From Anaerolineae bacterium (lineage in GTDB: Bacteria > Chloroflexota > Anaerolineae > Anaerolineales > E44-bin32): DNA of 64,000 bases. The translations under genes and the position numbers were made by a program. The stretch spans positions 9,412-73,411 of the forward strand of contig DUEZ01000079.1 of assembly GCA_011174825.1 (NCBI GenBank). The letters are read 5' to 3'. Position 1 is the first letter of the stretch. Each line of letters starts with the position of its first letter. The notes beneath the pieces are model-generated. The model was not told the DNA's origin. It saw only the letters and a list, made by a program, of their open reading frames with translations, and made no database searches. Shown here in pieces: positions 34,258-43,846 of this stretch.

Positions 34258-35445
34258 TTAAGCATCCATGTCGAAATCGACGATACTTTGCAAATCGACC
34301 GAAACCATGCTCGGGAAAACCTCGCTCCATACAAGCGGCAAATGCTCCCGCACCCAAGCTTGGCCAAGCTCATACTGATCCACCGAGATCGCATAGAAAT
34401 CAGCCATTGCTTGGGGATCGCTGGTGTTTACGTGTAGGAAGCCAGCATCCGCCAGATCGCCAGCTAGGTTGAGACGGCCATCGTAACGGGTGCCATCAGG
34501 CATTGTTGCGCAGCGTAATCTGTTTGCCTGAGCGAGTTGCTCATCGGTTAGGTCAAGCACACCCTGCAAATTTACTTTCGCCATGTTGGCTTCATGCAAG
34601 TTTGCATTAGCAAGTTGTGCCCCTCGTAAGTTCACCTTATGTAAGCGTGCCCCTTGGAGGTTCGCATTGCTCAGATCCGCACCTTGCATATGAGCCATGT
34701 TCATGTCGGCTCTCTGCAGGTCAGCACCGCTTAGATCAGCCCCTTCTAGCTTTACGTAGCGTAGATAGACCCACTTGAGTGAACCATCAGTGAGACAGCC
34801 ACGATCTCTCAGTTCATCAACTGCTTGCCTCACAATGAAGGGTTTTGAACTACGAAGTTTCCGAATGAGCTGTACGTTTGTGAATGTGTTCATCTTGGTA
34901 CTCCTTTCCTCGGTTCGGATTCCCTGAAGGCTCTCCGAGCCAAGGTAGAAATTTGCCATCGCTTCTTCATCTTCGATATCGATCTGACCCGTACGGGCAA
35001 ACTCGAGGTCTCCGAACAGGTTAAACCTGCCATCGTATAGCGAACCATCTGGCATAATGGCGCCCCAGAGACTCTTTGTAGAAGCGAGTTGTTCCTTGGT
35101 CACATTACGTGCGGATTGCAGATTTACTCTAAAGAGATTCGCATCCTTCAGGCTGGTGCCACTCAGATCTGCTCCATAGAGATTTGCGCTGCTAAGAAGC
35201 GAAGCTTCTAAGTTTGCTTTGCTGAGGTTGGCTAATTGAAGATGAGCCATTCGTAAATCTGCTTTCGATAGGTTGGCTTCGTAGAGATCTGCTCCTTGAA
35301 GATGGGTATGTTTAAGGTCAATACCTTGCAGGGTTCCATTTTCGAGCCAACCGTGCGCTCGCAGCTCCTCGATAGCATGGACGACGGTCTTGTTATCTGG
35401 GCTGCGAAGCTTTCTGATCAGCTGTAACTCTCTATTTGCCGACAT
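34258..35445 (-). CDS. Tandemly duplicated pentapeptide-repeat protein
   Basis: 395 residues made of two homologous halves. Each half has an N-terminal module ending in QLIRKLRS...A(I/V)(E/D)ELR..G, about 12 A(D/N)LXX pentapeptide repeats (a right-handed beta-helix), then T(K/D)EQLA and a MPDG(S/T)(L/R)YDGR(F/L)NL.GDL C-terminal motif. Start ATG 35445 has AAGGAGG upstream. The second half begins at an internal ATG (34893) with its own AAGGAG, so the protein looks like two adjacent genes whose boundary was lost. It lies between a two-component system and the hydrogenase operon. Function unknown; a role in the hydrogenase complex is only positional inference. Confidence 0.85.
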   Translation of the reverse strand: MSANRELQLIRKLRSPDNKTVVHAIEELRAHGWLENGTLQGIDLKHTHLQGADLYEANLSKADLRMAHLQLANLSKANLEASLLSSANLYGADLSGTSLKDANLFRVNLQSARNVTKEQLASTKSLWGAIMPDGSLYDGRFNLFGDLEFARTGQIDIEDEEAMANFYLGSESLQGIRTEERSTKMNTFTNVQLIRKLRSSKPFIVRQAVDELRDRGCLTDGSLKWVYLRYVKLEGADLSGADLQRADMNMAHMQGADLSNANLQGARLHKVNLRGAQLANANLHEANMAKVNLQGVLDLTDEQLAQANRLRCATMPDGTRYDGRLNLAGDLADAGFLHVNTSDPQAMADFYAISVDQYELGQAWVREHLPLVWSEVFPSMVSVDLQSIVDFDMDA

Positions 35446-35468
35446 CGTTGCCTCCTTCTTTCGATTGC

Positions 35469-35524
35469 ATTCTATGAAGCGAGGGTAACAAACCTCGTCG
35501 CGTCAAGGTAACAAGGCGGTAACA
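35469..35524 (-). promoter_or_regulatory. Direct-repeat operator and -10 box upstream of the pentapeptide/hydrogenase unit
   Basis: GGTAACA occurs three times on the plus strand at 35484-35490, 35507-35513 and 35518-35524 (TGTTACC on the coding strand). The last two are exactly 11 bp apart and the third is 23 bp away, the periodicity of OmpR/PhoB-type binding sites. TAGAAT (35474-35469, minus strand) follows at a -10-like position with no good -35, as expected for an activated promoter. An OmpR-family regulator is encoded next door. Confidence 0.55.
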
Positions 35525-35589
35525 GTTTTGGTGAATTTCAGAACAAAACGGGGGAAAAGATTGAATAGGTGATTGGAGGACTTATGGTC

Positions 35590-36282
35590 TTATGAGGAAT
35601 CGGAATCCTGTGTCGAGAGGGAGTAACCGACACCAGTGATGGTGATCAAATAAGCTGGCTCGGAAGGGCAAGCCTCAATTTTTTGGCGGAGGCGATAGAC
35701 AAGTTGTTTGAGCATCGCCCGGTCACCACCCGAAGGTCCCCATACCGTGTCGATGAGATTGTCAGCCGTAAGTACTTGTCCCCGATTTAACATGAGAACT
35801 TCCAATAGCCGGCATTCAAGACCTGTGAGATGGGCAATCTGCTGACCTTTACAGCAGACTTCCTTACGGGTAATGTCCAGTGTCAGATCACCGACCTCTA
35901 GAGGTGCGGGGGTCACAGGATGGGCTTTGGCACGCCGTAACAAGGCTTCCGATCGAGCGACCAATTGCCGGGGGCTGAACGGTTTCACAATATAGTCATC
36001 CGCACCGAGTTCGAGCCCTTTCACGACATCATCCTCTTCTCCTCGAACGCTTAGAATGATGATGGGCGTATCAGCTTGATCCCGAATCCTCTGGCATACT
36101 TTCAATCCATCGATTTTAGGTAGGTTTAAATCAAGGATGATAAGATCAGGTGATTCCTCTTTCCATCGATCAAGCGCCGCCTGGCCATCGTGGGCCAAGA
36201 ACACTTCGAAACCTGCACGACGCATGGTAAAAGATACAACATCAGCCAAGGCAAGATCATCGTCCACGATTAGAGCTTTCAT
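35590..36282 (-). CDS. OmpR/PhoB-family response regulator
   Basis: 230 residues. Receiver (1-120): [15 protein letters not shown], phospho-acceptor Asp in [13 protein letters not shown], switch Lys in [12 protein letters not shown]-terminal winged helix (about 130-225): [31 protein letters not shown] and [12 protein letters not shown]-like recognition region, ending in [10 protein letters not shown]. It overlaps the upstream kinase gene by 4 bp, forming a standard pair. TGTTACC direct repeats just downstream of this gene, before the pentapeptide start, are its probable target. Confidence 0.94.
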   Translation of the reverse strand: MKALIVDDDLALADVVSFTMRRAGFEVFLAHDGQAALDRWKEESPDLIILDLNLPKIDGLKVCQRIRDQADTPIIILSVRGEEDDVVKGLELGADDYIVKPFSPRQLVARSEALLRRAKAHPVTPAPLEVGDLTLDITRKEVCCKGQQIAHLTGLECRLLEVLMLNRGQVLTADNLIDTVWGPSGGDRAMLKQLVYRLRQKIEACPSEPAYLITITGVGYSLSTQDSDSS

Positions 36283-38375
36283 CCGCTCCCTCCATCTAGA
36301 GGTATTGTGAACCAGAAGATGGAACCGCCCCCTAGGCGTTCCTTCACACCCACCTCACCACCATGTTCTTCGACGATGGCTTTCACAACAGATAGACCCA
36401 GACCAATCCCGTACTGCGTATCATCCTGAGTATCCAGCCGCACAAAACGACTGAATAGGTTCTCGCGTTCTCCTGCCGGGATGCCTGGTCCGTGATCAGC
36501 TACAGTTACGTGCAATTGGTGATCATCAACCATTTCTAGGGTAACATCGATGGTTTTACCAAGAGGGCTGTATTTACTGGCGTTGGATAATAGGTTAACG
36601 AGAACTTGTGTGAGACGTGTTGGGTCGGCGTTGATTCTTGGAAGCCGTTTGGGCTGGTTCAGGGAAAGATCTTGTTGGCGACGGTCTAACAGTGGTTTCA
36701 TTACACGGACAGCTTCGAGGAGGATCTCATTCACATCGGTTAAGCGCCGTCGGATGCGGAAGCGTCCTGCCTCGATACTCAGGCTTTCGAGCAAATTATC
36801 GATTAACGTCTGCAGTCCGGAGACACTCATGTGGACCGAATTAAGCAACTTGCCAATCTCTGCTTGAGAGAGATCCTCAAGCTCATCAAGGAGAAGTTCG
36901 ACCGAGGCATTCAAAGCGGAGAGGGGAGTGCGGAATTCATGGGATATGTGAGCCAGGAAATAGGAGCGAAGGTTCTGGATCGCTTCTTCCTCAGTAACAT
37001 CATGTAATACCAGCGCCAATTCCTCCTCACCTCCTGGAGTCGAGATCCTGGTAACTGTGATTGATAGGGTGATTGGATGTTGATGCCGCGTGAGCACGTT
37101 GACCTGTTGTTTACTTCCAGGCTCGGGTAGGTGGTCTGTGAAACCCCCTTCGTTTTCGGCGAGTGGAAAAACCTGATTAATGGTCGTATCTAGGACTTCA
37201 TCTCGTCGCCATCCTGTAATACGTTCTGCCCCTTGACTGAAAGAAGTGATGTGTCCTTGTGTGTTGATTGTGACGATACCTTCGAGAATGGATTCAATAA
37301 GCGTCTCGGACCAGGCTTTCTCCTGTGATAAATCATGAAGGATGCGTTGCGTATTGGTACGGCTCTCCTCGAGCGCTCGAGCCAATGTGGCGATCTCGAT
37401 CGGATCCTCGGGGGAGGGGATCGGTGTAGAGAAATCCCCTTGGCTGATCTTGTGTGCCGCTTCCGTCAGCTGATTAAGAGGTGCGGTCAATCGCCGGGCA
37501 AATAGCAGACCGAGAATAGAAACGACAGCCACAATGAGTAAAGTGCTGATGTTTAGCGTTAGCAGAGCACGGTGTTGAGCGGCGACAACACTGTCCACTG
37601 ACAAGGCGACTTCTCCAAGGGCGATGACTTCACCCAGCATATCTTCTACAGGCAGTAATGCGGTAAAGAACCGACTCCCTTGGAGCGTTAACTGTGTTTC
37701 CTCGATGGTTGCGTTGGCTATCGCTCGTCGAACGGCTTCTTGATCAAGGTTTTGAGGTGAACCGGAGATACTGCTGACGACCCGCTTTCCGCCAAGGATC
37801 AGGCTTTGGCTGAATCCGGTTTGGGCTGCCAGTTGACCCGTGAAAGATATATCAAAATAGTTGCCAACGGTAACATAGCCTAACACTTCAGCGGAACTTT
37901 CTTCTTGCACAGCCATCCCCGCGATGAGACCCAATGTATCTTCTGGATAAGGTAAAACGTGGAAGGTAAAACGAGGAGATATGGGTGGATCCGCCCACGG
38001 GCAGGAGGTGTAGTCACCAATGATATGCTGCCCCGTGTTGTCGCAGAGGATGAGAATGTCAAGATCGACACTGGCTTGATAGGCCTGGACATAGTCCGTC
38101 AGTGCGGATGTGTCTTCCTCACGTAGTAATTTCTTCAGGGTGGGGCGTTGGGAGGTTAGAGCTGCCAAATTAATCAGACGGGTTTTCTCAGCATCGAGCA
38201 AAGTTTGGGTGATGCGAGCGCCATCTTCCAACCGTGCCCATGCTTCTCGTTCCAGCTCACCGCTGATGACCCAATAAGCAGGAACACCAGCTGCGATCGT
38301 TGTAACGATGATCGCAGCCACGAATCCGAGGATCAAGCGGGATGAGAGGCTGCGGGTTAGGGTTTGATAGGCCAT
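36279..38375 (-). CDS. Sensor histidine kinase with extracytoplasmic sensor, HAMP and PAS domains
   Basis: About 698 residues from ATG 38375; the open frame extends 40 codons further without a better ribosome-binding site. TM1 (about 14-40, [17 protein letters not shown]), an extracytoplasmic domain of about 250 residues containing a [15 protein letters not shown] segment, TM2 ([23 protein letters not shown]), HAMP, PAS ([23 protein letters not shown]), HisKA ([15 protein letters not shown]) and HATPase ([32 protein letters not shown]). It pairs with the OmpR-type regulator and heads the hydrogenase block. The signal is unknown. Confidence 0.92.
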   Translation of the reverse strand: MAYQTLTRSLSSRLILGFVAAIIVTTIAAGVPAYWVISGELEREAWARLEDGARITQTLLDAEKTRLINLAALTSQRPTLKKLLREEDTSALTDYVQAYQASVDLDILILCDNTGQHIIGDYTSCPWADPPISPRFTFHVLPYPEDTLGLIAGMAVQEESSAEVLGYVTVGNYFDISFTGQLAAQTGFSQSLILGGKRVVSSISGSPQNLDQEAVRRAIANATIEETQLTLQGSRFFTALLPVEDMLGEVIALGEVALSVDSVVAAQHRALLTLNISTLLIVAVVSILGLLFARRLTAPLNQLTEAAHKISQGDFSTPIPSPEDPIEIATLARALEESRTNTQRILHDLSQEKAWSETLIESILEGIVTINTQGHITSFSQGAERITGWRRDEVLDTTINQVFPLAENEGGFTDHLPEPGSKQQVNVLTRHQHPITLSITVTRISTPGGEEELALVLHDVTEEEAIQNLRSYFLAHISHEFRTPLSALNASVELLLDELEDLSQAEIGKLLNSVHMSVSGLQTLIDNLLESLSIEAGRFRIRRRLTDVNEILLEAVRVMKPLLDRRQQDLSLNQPKRLPRINADPTRLTQVLVNLLSNASKYSPLGKTIDVTLEMVDDHQLHVTVADHGPGIPAGERENLFSRFVRLDTQDDTQYGIGLGLSVVKAIVEEHGGEVGVKERLGGGSIFWFTIPLDGGSG

Positions 38376-38520
38376 AGGTATGTTTATTAAAGGTAAAGGT
38401 TGGAGCGAAGTGCAATGAACGACTTCATTAAGATAGACTTTTCTATAAGCGATTCTACCTCGCATATACCGTAAAAAGCGAATGCATGAGGACATCCTCG
38501 ATCATCAAAGATGTTCATTC

Positions 38521-38558
38521 GAACAGAGAAGATGCCACCCATTGAGTAGAGTGGCATC
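38521..38558 (-). terminator. Intrinsic terminator of the Qmo/DsrE operon
   Basis: GATGCCAC (38531-38538) and GTGGCATC (38551-38558) form a perfect 8-bp stem. On the minus strand the stem is followed by TTCTCTGTTC. It lies 40 bp after the DsrE-like stop codon, a suitable place to end the transcript. Confidence 0.65.
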
Positions 38559-38598
38559 GTAGAGGACGTCTGAAGGATGTTGCGTTCGATATCTTGTG

Positions 38599-38967
38599 TT
38601 AGAAAGTAAGGGTGATACCCGCCCCTTGTGCATCGAGCAAGAAGGAAGGCGCGTTCAAGATTTCAATCCTTTCGTCTCTCAGGTCCTCTTTTTTGATATC
38701 TTTAGCCTCGAGTGCTAATTCGCAAAGGATGATTCTTCCGCCCTCATCCAAGATCGTATTGAAAAGCTCTATCGGATCGGGTAAACCTTTCTTCCCCTGG
38801 AACTTCTCCAACTCGCCTTTCAGAAGGACACTAGCTCCTCCCGGGCAGAAGAAGAGGATGACATCTTCCCCGATTCCCACACCAGACGCGCCCATAATAA
38901 ATGTGGGCATTACGCCCGCAGTGTCACTATTGCAGACAACCACCATCGGACCATTGTTTTCGCTCAT
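38599..38967 (-). CDS. DsrE/DsrF-like sulfur-relay family protein
   Basis: 122 residues of the DsrE/DsrF/DsrH-like fold: an N-terminal MVVVCNSDTAGVMPTFIMGASGVGIGEDVILFF segment, then LCELALEAKDI, where the Cys sits at the persulfide-carrying position of DsrE-like proteins, and an AGITLTF C-terminus. AAAAGGAG precedes the start. With TusA in the same operon it suggests sulfur-atom trafficking to or from the Hdr/Qmo-like complex. Not every DsrE-like protein handles sulfur, so the role is inference. Confidence 0.82.
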   Translation of the reverse strand: MSENNGPMVVVCNSDTAGVMPTFIMGASGVGIGEDVILFFCPGGASVLLKGELEKFQGKKGLPDPIELFNTILDEGGRIILCELALEAKDIKKEDLRDERIEILNAPSFLLDAQGAGITLTF

Positions 38968-39003
38968 GATTTATCTCCTTTTCTTATAGTGTGTATATTC
39001 GTT

Positions 39004-40143
39004 CTAATCAGCTCCAGCAGGAACCATACTGGGAGTTTGCTGTTGTAACGCTGCTCTTTCCCGAATCCTCTGGAAGTAAATCGCAAAGGGGCGGTAGGCA
39101 AGATGGGCCCACTTTCCGAATGGCACCTCTAGTACCAGCATGGGTGTCAGGATAGCTAAATGGATTACATACGTGTAATAGGTAGCTAACGGCCAACCTG
39201 CATAGCGAAATGCGTGGACCAGAATGCCGGTCACCGTTGTCAGGAGCAGCAAAATTGGGAAAATCCAATCGCTTAGATGGGAGAAACGGTGCATTTGTTG
39301 GACCTTCTTAATCCGACCCCATAAGGCTTGACCTGCGCCATATAAAAGAACGATTGTTGCATAGTATCCCAACCATCGTTGTGGATGATACAGTGGGTAA
39401 AGGTTATCCGTCTGGAACCAAGGTAAGAAAAGCACAATAATGGTGAACATCAAGAAGTAGCCGCTCACAAGAAGAATGTGATTGATCCAAGGGCGTCGAT
39501 CGTCACACTGTGAAAATCTGGCTTGTGTTGCTGCATGGTAAACCAGGTTCCAAGCTTCCCTGATGTAGATCGACAACGGAATATGGATAATTGGGACCTT
39601 ACCGATAATCAGGATGTACATTCGTAGGACATTGGAAAGCAGGAAGAAGGAAAGAAACCCCGCCATGATCCAATCCCCGGTGTGGACGAGATGGATCGGA
39701 GCGAAGGTGTTGAGTTCCACCTGTTGAGTTACAACTGGACCATGGAAGAACATGAACATCAGGACGATAAATGCGCTCACAACAAGGATCGACCCAAGTT
39801 CCCAGACCTTCGATGTATAGAAGCGTCGCGCAAGGCCCGTCCAATCGTATTGGCCCGTTAGCCAACGTCGCAGCGCCATTTGGGCTTCCGCAGGTTCAGC
39901 TTCTCGCGGGCAGGTTGCAGAACAATCACCACAGTAGTAACACAACCAAGGATCTGTGTTCTGAAGTATTCGTTCTTTTAAACCTAATTGCATCAGCCTG
40001 ATATTGTTGCGCGGAAAAGGTGTCTCATCTGTAGATAGCGGGCAAATAGCAGTGCAGTTTCCACAATTGAAGCATGCTTCAATGTTTACGTCGCCGTATT
40101 CTTGAAGTTCAGATAAGAAGGCGGGGTTTGCGCGCAGATTCAT
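39004..40143 (-). CDS. QmoC-like HdrC-cytochrome b fusion, membrane subunit
   Basis: 379 residues. The N-terminal HdrC-like part has two ferredoxin motifs (CFNCGNCTAICP, CYYCGDCSATCP). It is fused to about six membrane segments of the HdrE/NarI type with several His residues for haem b (VHTGDWIMAGFLSFFLL, HAFRYAGWPLATYYTYVIHLAIL). It matches QmoC, which links Qmo complexes to the menaquinone pool. It overlaps the HTH gene by 4 bp. Confidence 0.88.
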   Translation of the reverse strand: MNLRANPAFLSELQEYGDVNIEACFNCGNCTAICPLSTDETPFPRNNIRLMQLGLKERILQNTDPWLCYYCGDCSATCPREAEPAEAQMALRRWLTGQYDWTGLARRFYTSKVWELGSILVVSAFIVLMFMFFHGPVVTQQVELNTFAPIHLVHTGDWIMAGFLSFFLLSNVLRMYILIIGKVPIIHIPLSIYIREAWNLVYHAATQARFSQCDDRRPWINHILLVSGYFLMFTIIVLFLPWFQTDNLYPLYHPQRWLGYYATIVLLYGAGQALWGRIKKVQQMHRFSHLSDWIFPILLLLTTVTGILVHAFRYAGWPLATYYTYVIHLAILTPMLVLEVPFGKWAHLAYRPFAIYFQRIRERAALQQQTPSMVPAGAD

Positions 40144-40442
40144 TTCTTCCTTGCCTCCACTAATTGGTATTGGTAGTATTCTCCACTCATCCCCACTTCC
40201 TCGATGAGATCATATTTCTTCATGGCCGTGATATGCCATAGAACTTGATCAGAGGACAGGTTGGTTGCCTGAGCTAATTCGGGCACAGTCTTTGGTTCAG
40301 CGTCTAAGGCTTGACGGATTTGCTTGCGGATCGCTTGTTGCGTCTTTAACTTCTCCTGAGTTTGAGCTACGGTATCTGCATATTCCTCCCGCAGTTGTTT
40401 CAGCAATTGGATCCTCTTCTTTGCAGCGTCTTTGTCATTCAT
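40140..40442 (-). CDS. Small coiled-coil/winged-helix protein inside the Qmo-like operon
   Basis: 100 residues. The N-terminal half (1-48) is a charged helix, probably coiled coil. Residues about 50-95 form a winged-helix pattern (TVPELAQATNLSSDQVLWHITAMKKYDLIEEVGMSGEYYQY) as in ArsR/MarR-like DNA-binding proteins. It overlaps both neighbours by 4 bp (ATGA), so it is tied to synthesis of the complex. It may be a regulator or a structural subunit. No named family is recognised. Confidence 0.75.
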   Translation of the reverse strand: MNDKDAAKKRIQLLKQLREEYADTVAQTQEKLKTQQAIRKQIRQALDAEPKTVPELAQATNLSSDQVLWHITAMKKYDLIEEVGMSGEYYQYQLVEARKK

Positions 40443-42499
40443 GCTTCAACCTCCACGGGGGGTATATCGGCAACAATGGCTTGGATCATGGCCTCATACT
40501 GCTTCAACGTCCAACCTTGAAGGTCAATCGCTCGATTGGGGCAGGCACTAACGCATGAGCCGCAACCGACGCAGTTTGCCGGCGTCACCACGGCGCGTTG
40601 AACCTCTTCACCACCGACCGTAAACGTCTCCAATGTAATCGCGTCTTCATACGCGCAAACCTCGACACATCTCCCGCTGCCAGTGCAAAGCTCATGATCA
40701 ACCTTGGCCACGAATGGCTCCAATTCGACCGTGCCTTTTCTTAGCAGAGCTGCGACCTTGGCCGTTGCGGCCGATGCTGCCGCACAACTTTCCTGGATGT
40801 TCATGGGGCCCTGAGCGGTTCCGGCCAACACAATTCCAGGTACGGCGGTCTCTACCGGTCGCAATTTGGGATGGACCTCGAGCAGGAACCGATCTGTGCC
40901 TTGGGAGATCTTGAGGAGTTTTATTAAGTCACTGATGGGATTGGGCATCATGCCCACAGCTAGAACCACCATGTCCGCCGGGACCTCGATTACGTCGCCC
41001 CATGTCAGATAGTCCTTTGTTTGGACAAGTAGTGGGCTGTTGTCGTTTTCTGGCGCTGGCAGGACTTGGGGTGGTTCCTCACCATGGAATCGCAAGAACA
41101 GGGCTCGATTCTTGGAGGCTTGGGTGTAATACTCCTCATGACCCCGGCCATAGGTGCGGATATCTTCATAGATATCGAAGATGTTCATCTCAGGAAAGCG
41201 TTCTCTTAGTTCATTTACGATGTGAAGCGTGGCGGTGCAGCAGACGCGGGAACAGTAATTATTCACAGTTCCATCTGGTTGGGGTTCATGGAGACCATCA
41301 ATTTGCCTGCTTCCAACGCAGTGGATCAAGGCGATATTACGAACGGGATGCCCGTTCCAGCTTAACCTTTCGCCTTCGGGGTATAGAGCTAGCATACGAA
41401 TAAACTGAGGTAGTGTCACCACTTCCGGATACTCACCATATCCGTACTCGCCATGACGCGGCTCATATGGTGTGAACCCAGTCGCAACGACGATGGCGCC
41501 AACAGTTATCTCTATCTTCTCGGGTTTATTCTCCAGTTTGATCGTCTTTCCATCGACTTCAATTTCCAAACAATCATCCTGACAATGGTTCCAATCAACT
41601 GCGGGTGTTGAAGGGAAGCAGCCTGGATAAGGACGGAAAATCGCTTTCCGTTTGGTCAGCCCATAGTTGTATTCATCGGGTACTTCAATTGTGCACGCTT
41701 CCATAGCGGCATCGGCGATTTCCTCACTCACCCCGCGAGATTGTTGGGTAATTTGTATTTGATAATCACCAACGTACCCTCGCACGCCAGTGACTTCTGC
41801 GTAGGTGTAAACGCTGATGTTGGGATCATTGAGCACTTTCTCGATCAAGGGATGAAGGATGTCACGGGCATTTTCCCCGGTGGGAAAGACTGACTCAAGT
41901 TGGGCTGCGCGACCACCCAGGAATGGGGATCGTTCAACCAGAGTCACCTTCAGACCTATACGAGAGATGTCGCATGCTGTGCGTAAGCCAGCTACCCCAC
42001 CACCGATCACCAGTACATGTCCCTCGGCTTTCAACCGAATGGGTTCTAGCGGCATAAGAAGCCGGGCTTTGGCGAGGCCGGCTGACATGAGACGAATCGC
42101 CTTCTCGGTCGCATCGTCGTGATCGTGGTGAACCCAGCTATCCTGTTCACGTAAACCGACATGATGATAGAAGTATGGATTTAGCCCCGCGCGAGCTACG
42201 GTGTGACGGAAGGTCTGCTCGTGAAGCGAAGGCGCACACGCTCCGATGATCACGCGATTGACGCCATGTTCACGGATGTCCTCTTCGATCATCGCCTGGC
42301 CAGCATCAGAGCACATCGACATATCCGTTCGCGAAACGACCACATTCGGCAATTTATTGAGTACTTTGGCGACATGCTCACAATCGACGACATCACTGAT
42401 GTTACCGCCGCAATAGCAGGTGTAGGCGCCGATTCGAACCTCATCGGATTGAGGTGAATCGCCGTTTTTTTCTTCTTTGGGGTTCTGTGTGTCAGGCAT
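40439..42499 (-). CDS. Divergent HdrA/QmoB-like flavoprotein with lost cluster ligands
   Basis: 686 residues. It has the HdrA layout: N-terminal CYCGGNISDVVD, FAD motif VIGGGVAGLRTACDISRIGL, central flavoprotein and C-terminal ferredoxins. The central TLDCxxC segment of HdrA is replaced by VFPTGENARDILH, and the inserted ferredoxin motifs have lost their pattern (only scattered Cys remain), so these clusters are absent. The first C-terminal motif, CTGSGRCVEVCA, has three of four Cys; the second, CVGCGSCVSACP, is intact. It lacks the MvhD domain normally fused to QmoB, which here may be the separate gene at 43847. It overlaps the QmoA-like gene by 8 bp. Confidence 0.87.
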   Translation of the reverse strand: MPDTQNPKEEKNGDSPQSDEVRIGAYTCYCGGNISDVVDCEHVAKVLNKLPNVVVSRTDMSMCSDAGQAMIEEDIREHGVNRVIIGACAPSLHEQTFRHTVARAGLNPYFYHHVGLREQDSWVHHDHDDATEKAIRLMSAGLAKARLLMPLEPIRLKAEGHVLVIGGGVAGLRTACDISRIGLKVTLVERSPFLGGRAAQLESVFPTGENARDILHPLIEKVLNDPNISVYTYAEVTGVRGYVGDYQIQITQQSRGVSEEIADAAMEACTIEVPDEYNYGLTKRKAIFRPYPGCFPSTPAVDWNHCQDDCLEIEVDGKTIKLENKPEKIEITVGAIVVATGFTPYEPRHGEYGYGEYPEVVTLPQFIRMLALYPEGERLSWNGHPVRNIALIHCVGSRQIDGLHEPQPDGTVNNYCSRVCCTATLHIVNELRERFPEMNIFDIYEDIRTYGRGHEEYYTQASKNRALFLRFHGEEPPQVLPAPENDNSPLLVQTKDYLTWGDVIEVPADMVVLAVGMMPNPISDLIKLLKISQGTDRFLLEVHPKLRPVETAVPGIVLAGTAQGPMNIQESCAAASAATAKVAALLRKGTVELEPFVAKVDHELCTGSGRCVEVCAYEDAITLETFTVGGEEVQRAVVTPANCVGCGSCVSACPNRAIDLQGWTLKQYEAMIQAIVADIPPVEVEA

Positions 42500-43820
42500 G
42501 AGCGAATTCCCTCTGTTTGCCAGCTTTTATCGAATTGTTTTTATCTTCCAAGTATCCTGCCGCTTCAGTTGCAGCAGATCCCGCCATAACGATGCTGTCG
42601 ACGATGTCCATCGGACCGCCTGCCGTTCCTGAGACAAAGATCCCTGGATGGTCTGTGAGACATGGTGAGATGTTCGTTGATGGTGTGTGGACAAAGCCAT
42701 CCTGAGCGACTGGTACTTTGTAGATTTCTTGTGGGTTGTACTGAGGCAACATGCCAACGGAGAGCACAACCAGATCATGTGTGCGTTCGACCACCTTCGA
42801 TCCTTCGTCGATCAATTCCACCCGCACGATCGGATTTTGATTTTCATCCTCGGTGATCTTGGCTACCTTGCCCTTGACGAATTCAACGCCCATGGCTTTC
42901 GCATTCTGATAAAACTGATCGTAGCCTTTGCCAAAAGTTCGAATGTCCATGTAGTAGATGGTGATATCTGCCAGGGGAAGCGCTCCGGAGAGGAGCATGG
43001 CCTGCTTGATGGCATACATGCAGCAGACGCGCGAGCAATACTCCACCCCTAGTGTTTTGTCGCGTGATCCGGCGCATTGCACATAAGCGATCGAATCGGG
43101 TTCTTTCCCATCCGATGGACGTAACACATGTCCATAAGGGCCCGTCGGTGCTAAGAGTCGCTCCACGACCAGTGCATCGACGACATTTCGTATGTGATCA
43201 GCTCCATACTCTTGCTTGGCATCAGGTGGTGTGATTTTAAAGCCGGTTGCCAAGATGATCGCACCGGTTTCAATTTCGAGGTTCATAGGTGTCTGCGTGA
43301 AATCGACCGCTGATACCGGGCAGACCTTCTCGCATTTACCACACAAGAGACAATTCTCAATGTCTAGTACCGCTATTTGTGGTACCGCAGTGGAAAAGGG
43401 AACGTATATCGCTCGGTGTGCGCCTAGATGTCTGTCAAAGGGGTGGGTCAAATCAATAGGGCAGGCATACTCGCACTGTCGGCAGCCGGTACATAGATCC
43501 TCGTCGACATAACGTGGTTTCTTGATGACGTCAGCTACGAATCCGGTACCGTTCTCGTGGATAGCTTGCACTTCGCAATATGTGAACAGGTGGATATTTT
43601 CGTGATGTGCAACCGCCGACATTTTCGGGGTTGTGATACAACTGCAGCAATCGAGGGTGGGGAAGACCTTGCTTAGCTCGATCATCTTACCACCGATGCT
43701 CGGTTCCTTTTCCACCAATGCCACCTGGTAACCTTGATCTGCTAAGTCCAATGCTGATTGCATGCCAGCGATCCCGCCACCAACGACAAGTGCATCGACC
43801 TTTATTTTTTGTGGTTCCAT
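42492..43820 (-). CDS. QmoA/HdrA-like flavoprotein
   Basis: 442 residues: FAD motif VVGGGIAGMQSALDLADQGY, the intact cluster segment TLDCCSCITTPKMS, two ferredoxin motifs (CTGCRQCEYACP, CLLCGKCEKVCP), and the C-terminal FAD region ending GIFVSGTAGGPMDIVDSI. The length fits QmoA rather than full HdrA. With the QmoB-like and QmoC-like genes it should make a membrane-linked electron-transfer complex between menaquinone and a soluble partner. The partner (APS reductase in sulfate reducers) is not in the window. Confidence 0.88.
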   Translation of the reverse strand: MEPQKIKVDALVVGGGIAGMQSALDLADQGYQVALVEKEPSIGGKMIELSKVFPTLDCCSCITTPKMSAVAHHENIHLFTYCEVQAIHENGTGFVADVIKKPRYVDEDLCTGCRQCEYACPIDLTHPFDRHLGAHRAIYVPFSTAVPQIAVLDIENCLLCGKCEKVCPVSAVDFTQTPMNLEIETGAIILATGFKITPPDAKQEYGADHIRNVVDALVVERLLAPTGPYGHVLRPSDGKEPDSIAYVQCAGSRDKTLGVEYCSRVCCMYAIKQAMLLSGALPLADITIYYMDIRTFGKGYDQFYQNAKAMGVEFVKGKVAKITEDENQNPIVRVELIDEGSKVVERTHDLVVLSVGMLPQYNPQEIYKVPVAQDGFVHTPSTNISPCLTDHPGIFVSGTAGGPMDIVDSIVMAGSAATEAAGYLEDKNNSIKAGKQREFAHA

Positions 43821-43846
43821 AACAAGCTAGCCTCCCTTGATCCCAA

